A stretch of DNA of 64,000 nt, taken from contig NZ_JAALCR010000009.1 of the NCBI RefSeq assembly GCF_011065895.1, forward strand, positions 1 through 64,000. The letters are read 5' to 3'. The stretch's first letter is position 1, and the number at the start of each line of letters is the position of its first letter. Both the position numbers and the translations under genes were made by a program. Below the pieces are notes generated by a model. The model did not search any database. It had not been told where the DNA came from and was given only the letters and a program-made list of their open reading frames with translations. The stretch comes from Paludisphaera rhizosphaerae (GTDB lineage Bacteria; Planctomycetota; Planctomycetia; Isosphaerales; Isosphaeraceae). Positions 1-8,822 of the stretch are shown in pieces.

Positions 1-27
1 CGGGCCCGCAGATCGTGCTCGGGAGGT

Positions 28-41
28 GAATAACGTTATTC
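28..41. repeat. Dispersed palindrome, copy A
   Basis: This is the perfect 14-bp palindrome GAATAACGTTATTC. Related copies (TGAATA-NCGN-TATTCA in general form) lie at 1688-1703, 7249-7264, 23922-23937 and 37303-37318. Four of the five sit beside mobile-element remnants. Its function is unknown. Confidence 0.7.
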
Positions 42-399
42 CCTTTCGCCGGGTCAATCTCCGATGTCGCGGAGGGGCTTCGATACGAATACCCGTCCCG
101 TGCTCGGGTCCGCCCAAACGGTGTCCCGGGGATCGCCTGCCCCTTCGCGTCCGACTCCGCCCATCCACTTGGTGCCCCCCGATCGGCTCGCACGTGCGGT
201 GTGGCGGCCGGGCTCTCGGAGGCCCCGAGGTGCCATCCCGGGAAAAAATGGACAGGTTGGGGTCCGGCCGGCCCGCGAGTCACGCCATCCTGGTGGCGTC
301 GACGACCGATCGTCGGTCGCGACGAACCGATCACCCCGGGGCCGCCACGCCCGCGGGCAAGCCGCGTCAGGGACGACGCCCACCAGGAGGAATCCCGAC
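42..399. other. Region without a supported gene
   Basis: Reading frames here overlap each other on both strands and none resembles a known family. The segment ends in a strong ribosome binding site, AGGAGG at about 385-390, which serves the next gene. I see nothing else. Confidence 0.5.
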
Positions 400-909
400 A
401 TGCACCACGAATCCCCTGACGGCGAAAGCCGGTCCGTCGTCCACACGCGCCTCAACGGCGAACGCGCGGGGGCCGAGACGCCCCACTCCGCAGCCCACGC
501 GCCGGACGGCTGGGGCCGGCCCGGCGGCGGCGTGAGCGTGGGCCCAGGGGCCCGGGTGCCCGGGCCCGCCTACGATCCCGACCTGGATTACTCGGGCGAG
601 TTGAGTACCGGCCCGTTCCAGCTGCGTTGGGAGTTCATCGGCCCCGCGGAGGCGGAGGCCATGCTCGGGCCGGACTTCGACGACCTCGAGCTGGACCATC
701 AACGCATCTCGTGGTTTCGCCGGATGATGTGGGGCGGTCGCTGGGAGTTGGACTTCGACGCGATCGGGGTCGACGTCCACGGCAGGGTCGTCGCCGGCCG
801 TCATCGCCTCTTCGCCGTCGTCGAGACCGGCGTGCGGCTCTGGTTCTTGGTCTCGCGCAGGCGCGCGGTTGAGCCGGGGGTTTCGCGCGTCGTCCCCCCC
901 GGCGTGTGA
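400..909 (+). CDS. ParB-like nuclease-fold protein of plasmid/phage type
   Basis: This is a 169-residue protein. The ATG at 400 was chosen because AGGAGG lies 9 bases upstream; the frame is open further upstream but without a comparable site. The first half is low-complexity and Gly/Pro-rich. From about residue 105 the protein carries the pattern typical of small ParB-like phage and plasmid proteins: a RMMWGGRW helix, then IGVDVHGRVVAGRHRLFAVV, matching the family layout of G-x-W, a strand, and G-(Q/R)-HRL. The family takes part in partition or DNA modification modules, but no activity can be assigned here. Its neighbours, a transposase remnant and a primase/polymerase pair, suggest it belongs to an integrated mobile element. 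The tail after residue 150 looks diverged. Confidence 0.6.
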   Translation: MHHESPDGESRSVVHTRLNGERAGAETPHSAAHAPDGWGRPGGGVSVGPGARVPGPAYDPDLDYSGELSTGPFQLRWEFIGPAEAEAMLGPDFDDLELDHQRISWFRRMMWGGRWELDFDAIGVDVHGRVVAGRHRLFAVVETGVRLWFLVSRRRAVEPGVSRVVPPGV

Positions 910-1043
910 CCGGGCGGCTCCCGAGGCCGGAGAATGGACCAAGTGGTTCAGGCCCCGGCCTTCGGCTTCTCGGGCCGGTACATGGAACCGGGACATTGGG
1001 TGACGGGCGTTCGGGGACATGGGTGACAGGTTGGGGATCAGGG

Positions 1044-1544
1044 ATGGCCTTCCGGAGCAGGCCCGCCGTGCCCCGGAGGGGCGCGTCCCACGTGTCGCCG
1101 CGATTGGAGTTCGAGGCCACGGCCTCCGCCGAGGGGGCCGACTCCCGGGAGCTTCGCCGGCGTTGCGACGTCGGCCCTGAGGCCGCTTGCAAGTGGATCG
1201 CCCGGCATCGCGAGATCGAGGTCGGGGTGCTCGGGCTCGGCGACGAGCACCCCGACCGGGGCGGTCGCAAGCCCCGCCGACGGCTGATCGGCATGGGCCG
1301 CCGCGACGCGTCCGCGGCCGGCATCATGAGCGCGAAACTCCGCCGCGACCGGCAGGCCGACGCCGCGGCCTTCGCCCGCTTCGAGCACGACGCGCTCGAC
1401 AGCCGGTGGCAGATGGACTTCAAGGGCGACTTCACCGCCGCCGGCCGCCACCCCCTGGCCGTACTCGACGGCCGCTCGCGGCTCGACCTGGGCGTGTTTT
1501 CGCCCACGGCGACGATCGGGCCCCCACAGCCCGCGGCCTCCTGA
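1044..1544 (+). pseudogene. IS481-family transposase remnant
   Basis: The frame keeps two recognisable pieces of an IS481 transposase. One is the N-terminal helix-turn-helix around EGADSRELRRRC and CKWIARH. The other is the start of the DDE integrase core, DSRWQMDFKGDF, followed by HPLAVLDGRSRLDLGVF, which holds the first catalytic Asp. The usual arginine-rich linker is shortened. The core stops just after the first Asp, so the second Asp and the Glu are missing. The remnant is therefore inactive. It lies between palindrome copies A and B. Confidence 0.75.
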
Positions 1545-1688
1545 CGACGCTGCCCCGCCGCCACAGCCTGCGCGAGCGGCCGCCTTCACGGGCTGCCCGA
1601 GCGGCCGCCCTGCGACGACGGCTCCACTGCGGGCCGCCGGCGAGGGCTCGCGGCACCGGGCGCCTCCAACAAGTGAGACCTGAAAGTT

Positions 1689-1702
1689 GAATAGCGTTAT
1701 TC
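1689..1702. repeat. Dispersed palindrome, copy B
   Basis: GAATAGCGTTATTC is copy A with one mismatch. It lies just downstream of the IS481 remnant and about 170 bases upstream of the primase start. The open frame of the primase extends back through it, but the best ribosome binding site lies well downstream. Confidence 0.65.
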
Positions 1703-1875
1703 CGCTTGCGGCCTTCAGCCGTGACTTCACCGAACGGCGTCGGCCCGGATGTAGGTCCCCTATTAGGTCGGCCCTGCCGTCGATGCAGAAGTCGCCTGAC
1801 GGCGAAACCGAGGACGCCCTTAGACTCTGCCCCGCCGTTGCGACGAGTCATGAGGGCCTTTTGAGGAGTATCGGA

Positions 1876-4794
1876 GTGCGAAGAAGTCCTGGAAACCATG
1901 ACGTCTGCGAGAGTCTTCAACCCGAGGCCACCGCCGAGGACGACCTCGTCGCGAGAGGAAGCGCCGGCCGGCCCCTTGATAGTCCTCGAAGCTTGGAGTT
2001 CGGCCCACATGGGCGAAGGGATGGAAAGGTCGAGGAAGGATCGACCGCTGCGGGAAAGGGCGTCGATCCATCGGCTTCGACGGACGCGCCGGGATCCGGG
2101 ACGTCGACCCCACCCCCACGGTCGGCTTTCTGGGATCTTGCGGAGGAGCCGTTGGACGAGGCCTCCGAATCGGCGGCCGCCCATGACGTCTCGATCGGCG
2201 ATCCTCTGCGATTCTCTTCCAGTCCGATCTCCTCGGTCCATCGTGAGAGCATCGCGGAATACGTCGGGGCGGGGACCAGGACCGAGCGAACCGTCGCGTA
2301 CGACTATCGCGACGCCGGTGGGAATCTCCTCTATCAAGTCGTTCGGGGGCCGTACAAACGCTTCTATCAGCGCCGTCCGGACCCGACGCGGGCGGGCGAG
2401 TGGATCAACGACCTGGAGGGCGTCGCCCCGATCCTCTATCGGCTGCCGGAGCTGAACTCCGCCGCTCCTTCGGCCCGCGTCTACGTCGCGGAGGGCGAGA
2501 AGGACAGCGACCGGCTGGGGTCCCTGGGCCTCGTGGTCACGACCAACCCGATGGGGGCGGGCAAGTGGAAGGCGACTTACAACGCCTCTCTGGAAGGACG
2601 CGACGTCGTCGTGCTGCCCGACGCCGACGAGGTCGGACGCAGCCACGCGAGGGCGGTCGCCGAGTCCTTGGCCGGGACGGCCGCGAGCGTCAAGATTCTC
2701 GAACTGCCCGGCCTGCCCCACAAGGGCGACGTCTCCGACTGGCTCGACGCCGGCGGGACCGTCGACGAGCTCGAGCGGCTCGCCGACGCCGCGGAGGTCG
2801 TCGCTGCCGTCGGGAGTGTTCGGAACGTTTCTCACGACGAGAAGACCGTCATGGAGGTGGTCCGGCCCCACTTCGCCCGATTGTCGGCCGACTTCGGGCT
2901 GAGGATCGTCGCCGATTCCCCGAACGATCACGGCTGGCTGACCTGCCGCGCCTTGTACCGTGACGACGCCCGACCGTCGGCGGGACTCAACGTGCGGTCG
3001 GGCGTCTATCACGACTTCGGATCGAAGGAGTCGCTGTCGTTCCCCGAGCTATTGGCGAAGTTGAGGCCTAACGCATTCCGCGACCGTCGGGCTGTGCTCG
3101 AATACCTGGCGGAGCGTTACGACGTCGCCCCCGTCGCCGACGCCTGGCTGACTCCCGTGCCGTTCGACCTCGCCGCCCCGCCCGTCTTCCCCGTTGAAGC
3201 CCTCTCCGAATGGCAGCGCGAGTTCGTCGAGGCGGTGGCGACCGCTACCCAGACCCCCGTCGACCTTGCCGCCATGCTGGCTCTCTCGGTCGTCGCCGTC
3301 GCCTGCGCGGGCAAGGTCGAGGTCGTCGTCCGCGCCGGCTACTCCGAACCCGTGAACCTCTTCACGGCAACGGCACAACCCCCCGCCAGCCGAAAGAGCG
3401 CCGTCTTCCGCGAACTCCTCGCCCCGGTGGAGGAGTTCGAGCGGACGCTGGTTGACCAGTCGAAAGCGGCGATCGCGGAGGCCCTCGCCCTCCGGGCGAT
3501 CGAGGAAAAGGCCTTGGAGAGCCTGCGGCGGCGGGCGGCGAAGGCCAAGGGGCCCGAACGGCAGAAGCTGGCCGCCGAGTCCCGGGCCCTCGCCCGCAAG
3601 CTGGCCGAGGAGGCCGTCCCTCGTCCGCCCCGCCTGCTGGCCGACGACGCCACGCCCGAGAGCCTGGGGTCCCTCCTGGCGGAGAACGGCGGCCGACTGG
3701 GAGTCTTCAGCCCCGAGGGGGGCGTTCTCGACATCCTGGCCGGCCGATACGCCGCTAACAGGGAAGCGGCGAACTACAGCGTCTTCCTGAGCGGCCACGC
3801 CGGCGACGCCCTCCGCGTCGACCGCAAGGGCCGGTCGTCGGAATTCGTCGCCCGCCCGGCACTGACACTCGGCCTCGCCGTCCAGCCCGAGGTGATCCGC
3901 GGCATGAACCGAATCCCCGGCGCGCGGGGGCGGGGCCTTCAGGCCAGGTTCCTCTACTCCGTGCCGGGGAGCCTCGTCGGACGAAGGGAAGTCGACCCGC
4001 CCCCGGCCCCTGAGCAACTTCGACGTGGGTACGGCGAACGCGTGCAGGCCCTGCTGGCCTGGAGGCAAGATGTGAAGGACGCCGTCAGGCTCGGCCTCAC
4101 GGATGAAGCGCGGACTCGCTGGAACGCGTTCGCCGCGCGGCTCGAACCCCGGCTCGGTCCGTCCGGCGAACTGGTCGTGATCGCCGACTGGGCCGGCAAG
4201 CTCGCCGGGGCAGTTGCACGGATCGCCGGCCTGCTCCACATGGCGGATCACGCGTCGAACTTGACGTCCGTCGGTGCTCCCCTCTCGGCCGAGGTCATCG
4301 ACCGGGCGGTCCTTATCGGCGACTACCTGATTCCCCACGCGAAGGTCGCCTTCGCGCTGATGGACCGGGACCCGTTGGTCGATGACGCCGAGCGGCTGCT
4401 GGGCTGGATCCGGCGCCGCGTCGAGGGCCGCGGGGCCGACCGCATGTTCACGAAGCGTGATGCGTTCGAAGCCCTCAAGGGACGGTTCAAGCGGTCGGCG
4501 GCCCTGGACCCGCCGCTGGAACTCCTCGCAAGCCACGGCTACATCCGACCGCGCGACAGTGAACGAGGACCCACGCGCGGCCGACCGCCGGGCCCGTGCT
4601 ACGAAGTCAACCCTCTCGCCTTTCTGGACGCAGCCGATAGGCCGGAGGGAGCTTCTGCGAGTTCAGCGAACTACTCGAGCTGGGACGCGGAGGGGTCGCC
4701 CGGGATTATTGCGAATTGTGCGAATGGTATTCAGGGGCATGCCCCTGATCTCGACGAGGAGGGAGACGGGTATGAGGAGGGAGAGATCCCATGA
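1876..4794 (+). CDS. Toprim/DUF3987 primase-helicase-like replication protein
   Basis: This is a mobile-element replication protein of 972 residues. The GTG at 1876 was chosen because GAGGAG lies 8 bases upstream; the frame is open from 1687, but no earlier start has a site. After a variable N-terminus, a Toprim-like segment reads VYVAEGEKDSDRL and later VVVLPDADEVGRSHA, which supply the acidic Glu and DxD metal ligands. It is followed by HKGDVSDWLDAGG. A middle and C-terminal DUF3987 region follows, with PPASRKSAVFRELLAP, a coiled coil rich in Ala, Lys and Arg, and GVFSPEGGVLDILAGRY. Such proteins prime or unwind DNA on plasmids, phages and integrative elements. Its stop overlaps the polymerase start as ATGA, so the two are translationally coupled. 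No zinc-binding domain is evident. Confidence 0.8.
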   Translation: MRRSPGNHDVCESLQPEATAEDDLVARGSAGRPLDSPRSLEFGPHGRRDGKVEEGSTAAGKGVDPSASTDAPGSGTSTPPPRSAFWDLAEEPLDEASESAAAHDVSIGDPLRFSSSPISSVHRESIAEYVGAGTRTERTVAYDYRDAGGNLLYQVVRGPYKRFYQRRPDPTRAGEWINDLEGVAPILYRLPELNSAAPSARVYVAEGEKDSDRLGSLGLVVTTNPMGAGKWKATYNASLEGRDVVVLPDADEVGRSHARAVAESLAGTAASVKILELPGLPHKGDVSDWLDAGGTVDELERLADAAEVVAAVGSVRNVSHDEKTVMEVVRPHFARLSADFGLRIVADSPNDHGWLTCRALYRDDARPSAGLNVRSGVYHDFGSKESLSFPELLAKLRPNAFRDRRAVLEYLAERYDVAPVADAWLTPVPFDLAAPPVFPVEALSEWQREFVEAVATATQTPVDLAAMLALSVVAVACAGKVEVVVRAGYSEPVNLFTATAQPPASRKSAVFRELLAPVEEFERTLVDQSKAAIAEALALRAIEEKALESLRRRAAKAKGPERQKLAAESRALARKLAEEAVPRPPRLLADDATPESLGSLLAENGGRLGVFSPEGGVLDILAGRYAANREAANYSVFLSGHAGDALRVDRKGRSSEFVARPALTLGLAVQPEVIRGMNRIPGARGRGLQARFLYSVPGSLVGRREVDPPPAPEQLRRGYGERVQALLAWRQDVKDAVRLGLTDEARTRWNAFAARLEPRLGPSGELVVIADWAGKLAGAVARIAGLLHMADHASNLTSVGAPLSAEVIDRAVLIGDYLIPHAKVAFALMDRDPLVDDAERLLGWIRRRVEGRGADRMFTKRDAFEALKGRFKRSAALDPPLELLASHGYIRPRDSERGPTRGRPPGPCYEVNPLAFLDAADRPEGASASSANYSSWDAEGSPGIIANCANGIQGHAPDLDEEGDGYEEGEIP

Positions 4795-7208
4795 CGGCCT
4801 ACGAACTCATCGTCGACTTGCGTCGCCGCGGCGTGGAACTCACGGGCCGGGCAGGGAGCCTCAGCTATCGGGCGAAACAGGGCGTGATGAAGCGGGAGGA
4901 CCGAGAGGCACTCAGTGTTCATAAAAGGGACGTCCTCTTACTGCTTAGCAAGGAGACTGCTGATCTCGTCACTCCCTCGAAAAACGTCGATGGTCTGACT
5001 CCCGAAGGGTCTGTGTGGTCTGACGGTGAGCGACCACTCCAGGGGAAATATCGATCCATCGGCTTGAAACCTAAGGTTCCGCCTCACGCCGACCATTCGC
5101 AGAATTCAATCAGAGGATCGGAAAGGTGCGTTTCGACTCCCGGAGTAAATTCGCGGAGTTCGCAAACATCAGGATCGCCTGCGACAGCCCGACCTTCAGA
5201 CTTCCATTCGCAATATTCGCACAAATCGACCGCGGTGGTCACGGCCGGCCTCGAACGGTCGCGGTCATCGGACGGGGATAGGGCACTCGAGCTTCCTATC
5301 TGGGACGGCAAGTCCCTAGCCGGTCAGCGCCTGGGTTTTCACGTCGAGCGAGTTTTGTCGGATCGAAGCGGGATCGTCCCATGGGGCCACGCGTCGTCCG
5401 GTCAGGGGTCGGCGAGTCGACGGATCCACCCCGACCGGCTCGGTGAGTTCGTCCGGCTCCATCGCGATCGGGAGTTCATCCTGCATGATGTCGCAGCCGG
5501 CTTCTGGCTCGTGGCTGAACATCTTATCGTGCGAAACGAGGCCGACGCGTTGAACGACTGGTGGTCGATCGCCGACCAGGGGCGGCTGCACGACCCCGCC
5601 CTGCTCGATCAGCTGATCAAGCTGGCGCAAACCGACGACGAGCCGCGCCCGCGAAGCCTCGCCGAGATCGCCGCCGAGTACGTCGGGGCCTCACGCGGAT
5701 CTGGGCTCGTCGACGCCGCGGCCGCCTCCTTGAGGGCCTATTCGGTCATGCAAAGGCTGGCGATCGATTTGATGGGGCCGTACCGTGAGCAGATCCTCCG
5801 CGATGCAGTCGAAACGTGTGGTGTCCTCACCGAGACCGTCCAGGTCAAGGCGGCGATCGCCTTGGCAGCCGCCTCCCGGAACGGGCTGCGTCTGGACGTC
5901 GCCCGCTTGGAAGCCGCCAAGTCGCGCCTCCGCGACAGCGTCGCGCGATCGGTTGAGACCATTAGGGCCCTCCCCGGATGCGACCGGCTCTTTCGGACCA
6001 CGCCGTCAGGGCGGTTCCTCGGGACGACGTCCGGCACTCCAAACCTGGACGTCGTCGAACTACGTCGGGTCCTCATCGGCGTGGTCGACGAGGTCGCCGC
6101 CGATTCAGGTCGATCGATCGCCGTCCCCCGCACGTCCTCCGGCGACGTTTCCACGTCGACCAAGCGCTGGGAGGCGATCGCGCCGTCGCACCCGTTCGTG
6201 TCGGCCTGGGCTGAACTCGGCAGGGCCTCCTCCCTGCTCCGTTGCGCGGCAAGCCTCGTCGGCCCCGTGGTCCGGCCGAATTACACGACCCTCGTCCGGA
6301 CGGGACGCACCACCGCCAGCGGGCCGAACATCCAGGCCCTGCCCCGCCGCGGCGGCCTTCGCGAGGCTTTCGTCCCGAGTCCAGGCCACGTCTTCCTGAT
6401 CGTGGACTACGTCTGCGCCGAACTGAGGACCCTGGCGGCGGTCTGCGAGGCCCGATTCGGCTCCTCGCGGCTGGCCCAGGTGCTCCGTGCCGGCGGCGAT
6501 CCCCACGCCCACACGGCGGCCCTGTTCGAGGGGGTCGAGCCCCGGGAGTTCCTCCGGCTGCGATCCGGGTCGCCCCGAGACCGTGAGCGATTCAGCGTCC
6601 TGCGGCGGCGGGCGAAGGCGATTAACTTCGGCATCCCCGGCGGACTGGGCGCGGAGGCGCTGGCGGTTTACGCCCGGACGAACTTCAACGTCGCCATGAC
6701 CGCGGCCGAGGCCGGGGAATTGCGGCGACGACTCATCGCCGAAGTGTACCCCGAGTTGGGGGCGTACCTCTCCGACGAGAGAGGCCCCCAGGGCGGGACC
6801 TCCCACGCCCCGCGCGGGATCGTCACGTCGAGCGGTCGCATCCGGGGAGTCGTGAACTACACCCAGGCCCGCAACACTCCCTTTCAGGGCGTCGCCGCCG
6901 ACGCCGCCAAACTCGCGCTCTGGCATCTGATCCGGGACGGGCATCGGGTCGTCGCCTTCATACACGACGAGTTCGTGGTCGAGCTCCCCAAGTCCGGCGT
7001 CGACCACCTGGCGGAGGCTCGAAAGATCGAACTGATCCTCAATCGGGCGATGGAGTCGGCGACGCCCGGAATCCCCTCGGCTTGCGAGTTCGTACTCTCC
7101 AGGCGGTGGTCCAAGGACGCACGGCCCGTGTACTCGTCGGACGGCCGCCTCCTGCCATGGGACGACCAGGTCGAGCGTCGATCGGAAACGGCGGCCTTCC
7201 GGCCGTAG
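4791..7208 (+). CDS. Family A DNA polymerase with TubC-like N-terminus
   Basis: This 805-residue protein has the three polymerase A motifs. Motif A is VDYVCAELRTLA, with the catalytic Asp. Motif B is RRRAKAINFGIPGG, with Arg, Lys and NFG. Motif C is AFIHDEFVVELP, with the second catalytic Asp. TTASGPNIQALP precedes motif A, as in the family. There is no 5' nuclease domain. The stretch around residues 170-300, with ILHDVAAGFWLVAEHL, looks like a decayed 3'-5' exonuclease domain. Residues 1-55 (LRRRGVELTGRAGSLSYRA...VHKRDVLLLL) resemble the TubC N-terminal docking domain found on several mobile-element replication proteins. The gene overlaps the primase by four bases. It is a replicon polymerase, not the housekeeping Pol I, which is larger and differently organised. 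Confidence 0.88.
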   Translation: MTAYELIVDLRRRGVELTGRAGSLSYRAKQGVMKREDREALSVHKRDVLLLLSKETADLVTPSKNVDGLTPEGSVWSDGERPLQGKYRSIGLKPKVPPHADHSQNSIRGSERCVSTPGVNSRSSQTSGSPATARPSDFHSQYSHKSTAVVTAGLERSRSSDGDRALELPIWDGKSLAGQRLGFHVERVLSDRSGIVPWGHASSGQGSASRRIHPDRLGEFVRLHRDREFILHDVAAGFWLVAEHLIVRNEADALNDWWSIADQGRLHDPALLDQLIKLAQTDDEPRPRSLAEIAAEYVGASRGSGLVDAAAASLRAYSVMQRLAIDLMGPYREQILRDAVETCGVLTETVQVKAAIALAAASRNGLRLDVARLEAAKSRLRDSVARSVETIRALPGCDRLFRTTPSGRFLGTTSGTPNLDVVELRRVLIGVVDEVAADSGRSIAVPRTSSGDVSTSTKRWEAIAPSHPFVSAWAELGRASSLLRCAASLVGPVVRPNYTTLVRTGRTTASGPNIQALPRRGGLREAFVPSPGHVFLIVDYVCAELRTLAAVCEARFGSSRLAQVLRAGGDPHAHTAALFEGVEPREFLRLRSGSPRDRERFSVLRRRAKAINFGIPGGLGAEALAVYARTNFNVAMTAAEAGELRRRLIAEVYPELGAYLSDERGPQGGTSHAPRGIVTSSGRIRGVVNYTQARNTPFQGVAADAAKLALWHLIRDGHRVVAFIHDEFVVELPKSGVDHLAEARKIELILNRAMESATPGIPSACEFVLSRRWSKDARPVYSSDGRLLPWDDQVERRSETAAFRP

Positions 7209-7248
7209 ATGCAGCTTCGACGGGCATGGCCGAGAAGACGCCGTCGGC

Positions 7249-7264
7249 TGAATATCGATATTCA
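7249..7264. repeat. Dispersed palindrome, copy E
   Basis: TGAATATCGATATTCA is a perfect 16-bp palindrome 40 bases after the polymerase stop. It shares the outer TGAATA/TATTCA arms with the other copies but has TCGA at the centre instead of ACGT. Confidence 0.55.
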
Positions 7265-7363
7265 TCCGCCACGGATGGCAGCCCGTCGACGTGCATCGAC
7301 GCGGCCGACGAACCGCAAGTCGAACGTCGTCCAGCCCGACCTCGGCTCGCCTCGGTCTAGTAC

Positions 7364-7489
7364 CAATGCTCGTTAGTTAAGGCACTCCACACTGGCTTTC
7401 GCACTTGCAGTTCCCGCGAGAAGCCCTGTGTTTTCGGCCTCATGACTTGGCCCTAAGTCGTCTCCGGGGCCTTAACTAACGGGCATTGG
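7364..7489. mobile_element. 126-bp MITE with 20-bp inverted repeats
   Basis: The left end CCAATGCTCGTTAGTTAAGG (7364-7383) and the reverse complement of the right end (7470-7489) differ at one position. Both sides are flanked by the same 8 bases, GTCTAGTA (7356-7363 and 7490-7497), a target-site duplication. No coding capacity fits in 126 bp, so this is a non-autonomous derivative mobilised in trans. An 8-bp duplication suits IS4/ISAs1-like transposases rather than IS630, but the parent element is not in this window. Confidence 0.85.
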
Positions 7490-7629
7490 GTCTAGTACTC
7501 GATGCGACTCCTGGACGTCGAGATCCCTTGATCATGCAACGAAGGGCTGCAGCGACGATGTAGGCCGCTCATGCGACCGATCGACGCTGCGCACGTTCGT
7601 CTTGCGACCCTTCGGCGGTCGCGACGGTA

Positions 7630-8820
7630 CCGATACTTGGCGAACGACGACGGGGCTGTCATACTATATCGCCTGGATTGCTATTCTTGGAGGTGGAGGC
7701 GTCCACCCGCGAGGAGGGTAGCATCATGTCGCGCATCTGGTTGCCGATCGTCGCCCATCTCAGCCCCGACGAGGTCGCCCGTCGCTACAAGGCTTGCCGC
7801 GACGGCCTGGAGAAAACCCACTGGCAGGTCGTCTGGCTGCTGACCCGCTCGCCCGAGCCGCCGACCCCGGCGGCGGTCGCCGCCCAGGTCGGGCTCACGC
7901 CGTGCTGGGTCCGGACCGTCCTAAAGCGGTGGAACGCCGAGGGCCCCGTCGGCCTGATCGACCGTCGTTCCATCTCCAACGGCGGCCGGCCCAAGCTGTC
8001 GGACGAGCAGCGGGCCGCCCTGTTCGAGGCCCTGCAGGGGCGGCCCGACGACGGCGGCCTCTGGAGCGGGCCCAAGGTCGCCGCCTACGTCCGCGACCGT
8101 TGGGGCGTCGAGGTCTGCGTCCAGACCGCCTGGAAGTGGATGACCCAGGTGGGCTTCAGCCTCCAGATACCACGGCCCAAGAACCCCGGGGTCGCCGACG
8201 CCGAGGAGCGCGGAGAGTGGAAAAGGCGCCCTGGCCGACCGGGTGGCGGCGTTGCGTCGCGACCGCCCCGACAAGGCCGTCGAGCTCTGGGCCGAGGATG
8301 AGGCCCGGCTGGGGCTCAAGCCGATCGCCCGCCGCGTCTGGTCGCCGCGCGGCGTCCGCCCCACGGCCCACGGCCGGACCAAGTACGAGTGGCTCTACGT
8401 CGATGGATTCGTCCGGCCCGTCGACGGGAGGAACCTGGAGTTGATCCTGCCGTCGGCGAACACGGATTGGATGTCGGCGGCCCTGGCCGAGTTCGCCCGC
8501 TGGGCCGACCCGGGCGACGAGAAGTTGCTGGTGCTCCTGGTCGACAACGCCGGCTGGCACCTGGCGGGCCGCCTGAAGGTGCCGCCGAACGTCGTCCTGC
8601 ACCGGTTGCCGCCCTGCACCCCGGAACTGCAGCCGGCCGAGCCTCTCTGGCTCCTGGTCCGCGAGTTCGCCGCCAACCGAGGCTTCGCCGACCTCGACGC
8701 CATGCAGGAACCCCTGGTCGGTCGCTGCGAATGGCTCATCCACCACCCCGAAGCCGTCCGCGGCCCCGTCGGCTTCCATTGGGCCCTCACCATCGATCGT
8801 TAGCCTTCAGGGCGATTCGG
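7630..8820 (+). mobile_element. IS630-family insertion sequence (boundaries tentative)
   Basis: The proposed ends are CCGATAC... at 7630 and ...GATTCGG at 8820. Each is flanked by TA (7628-7629 and 8821-8822), the IS630 target. The terminal repeat is short (CCGA/TCGG, with scattered matches beyond), so the ends are uncertain. The right end falls immediately after the stop codon of the leftward AraC gene. The transposase inside is frameshifted. Confidence 0.5.
7726..8803 (+). pseudogene. IS630 transposase, frameshifted into two ORFs
   Basis: The first frame (7726-8301) starts at an ATG preceded by GAGGAGG. It encodes the helix-turn-helix half, with VAAQVGLTPCWVRTVLKRW and GLIDRRSISNGGRPKLS, and GLWSGPKVAAYVRDRWG just before the catalytic core. 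The second frame (open from about 8222, to 8803) encodes the DDE catalytic half: WAEDEARLGL with the first Asp, LLVDNAGWH with the second, and TPELQPAEPLW with the Glu. The switch is at TGGAAAAGGCG near 8218-8228, where dropping one A restores a single frame. IS630 elements can use programmed frameshifting. However, the A run is only four bases and the shift needed is +1, so a simple inactivating one-base insertion is the more likely reading. Confidence 0.8.
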
Positions 8821-8822
8821 TA

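Noticed and set aside
26-535. Frame beginning at palindrome copy A (MNNVIPF...)
   Set aside because: The ParB-like gene in another frame has a strong ribosome binding site and family similarity. The N-terminal likeness among frames at copies A-D comes from the shared palindrome, not from homologous proteins.
1432-3012. 526-codon minus-strand frame opposite the primase start
   Set aside because: The plus strand encodes the Toprim/DUF3987 protein; the minus frame has no motif and only mirrors codon bias.
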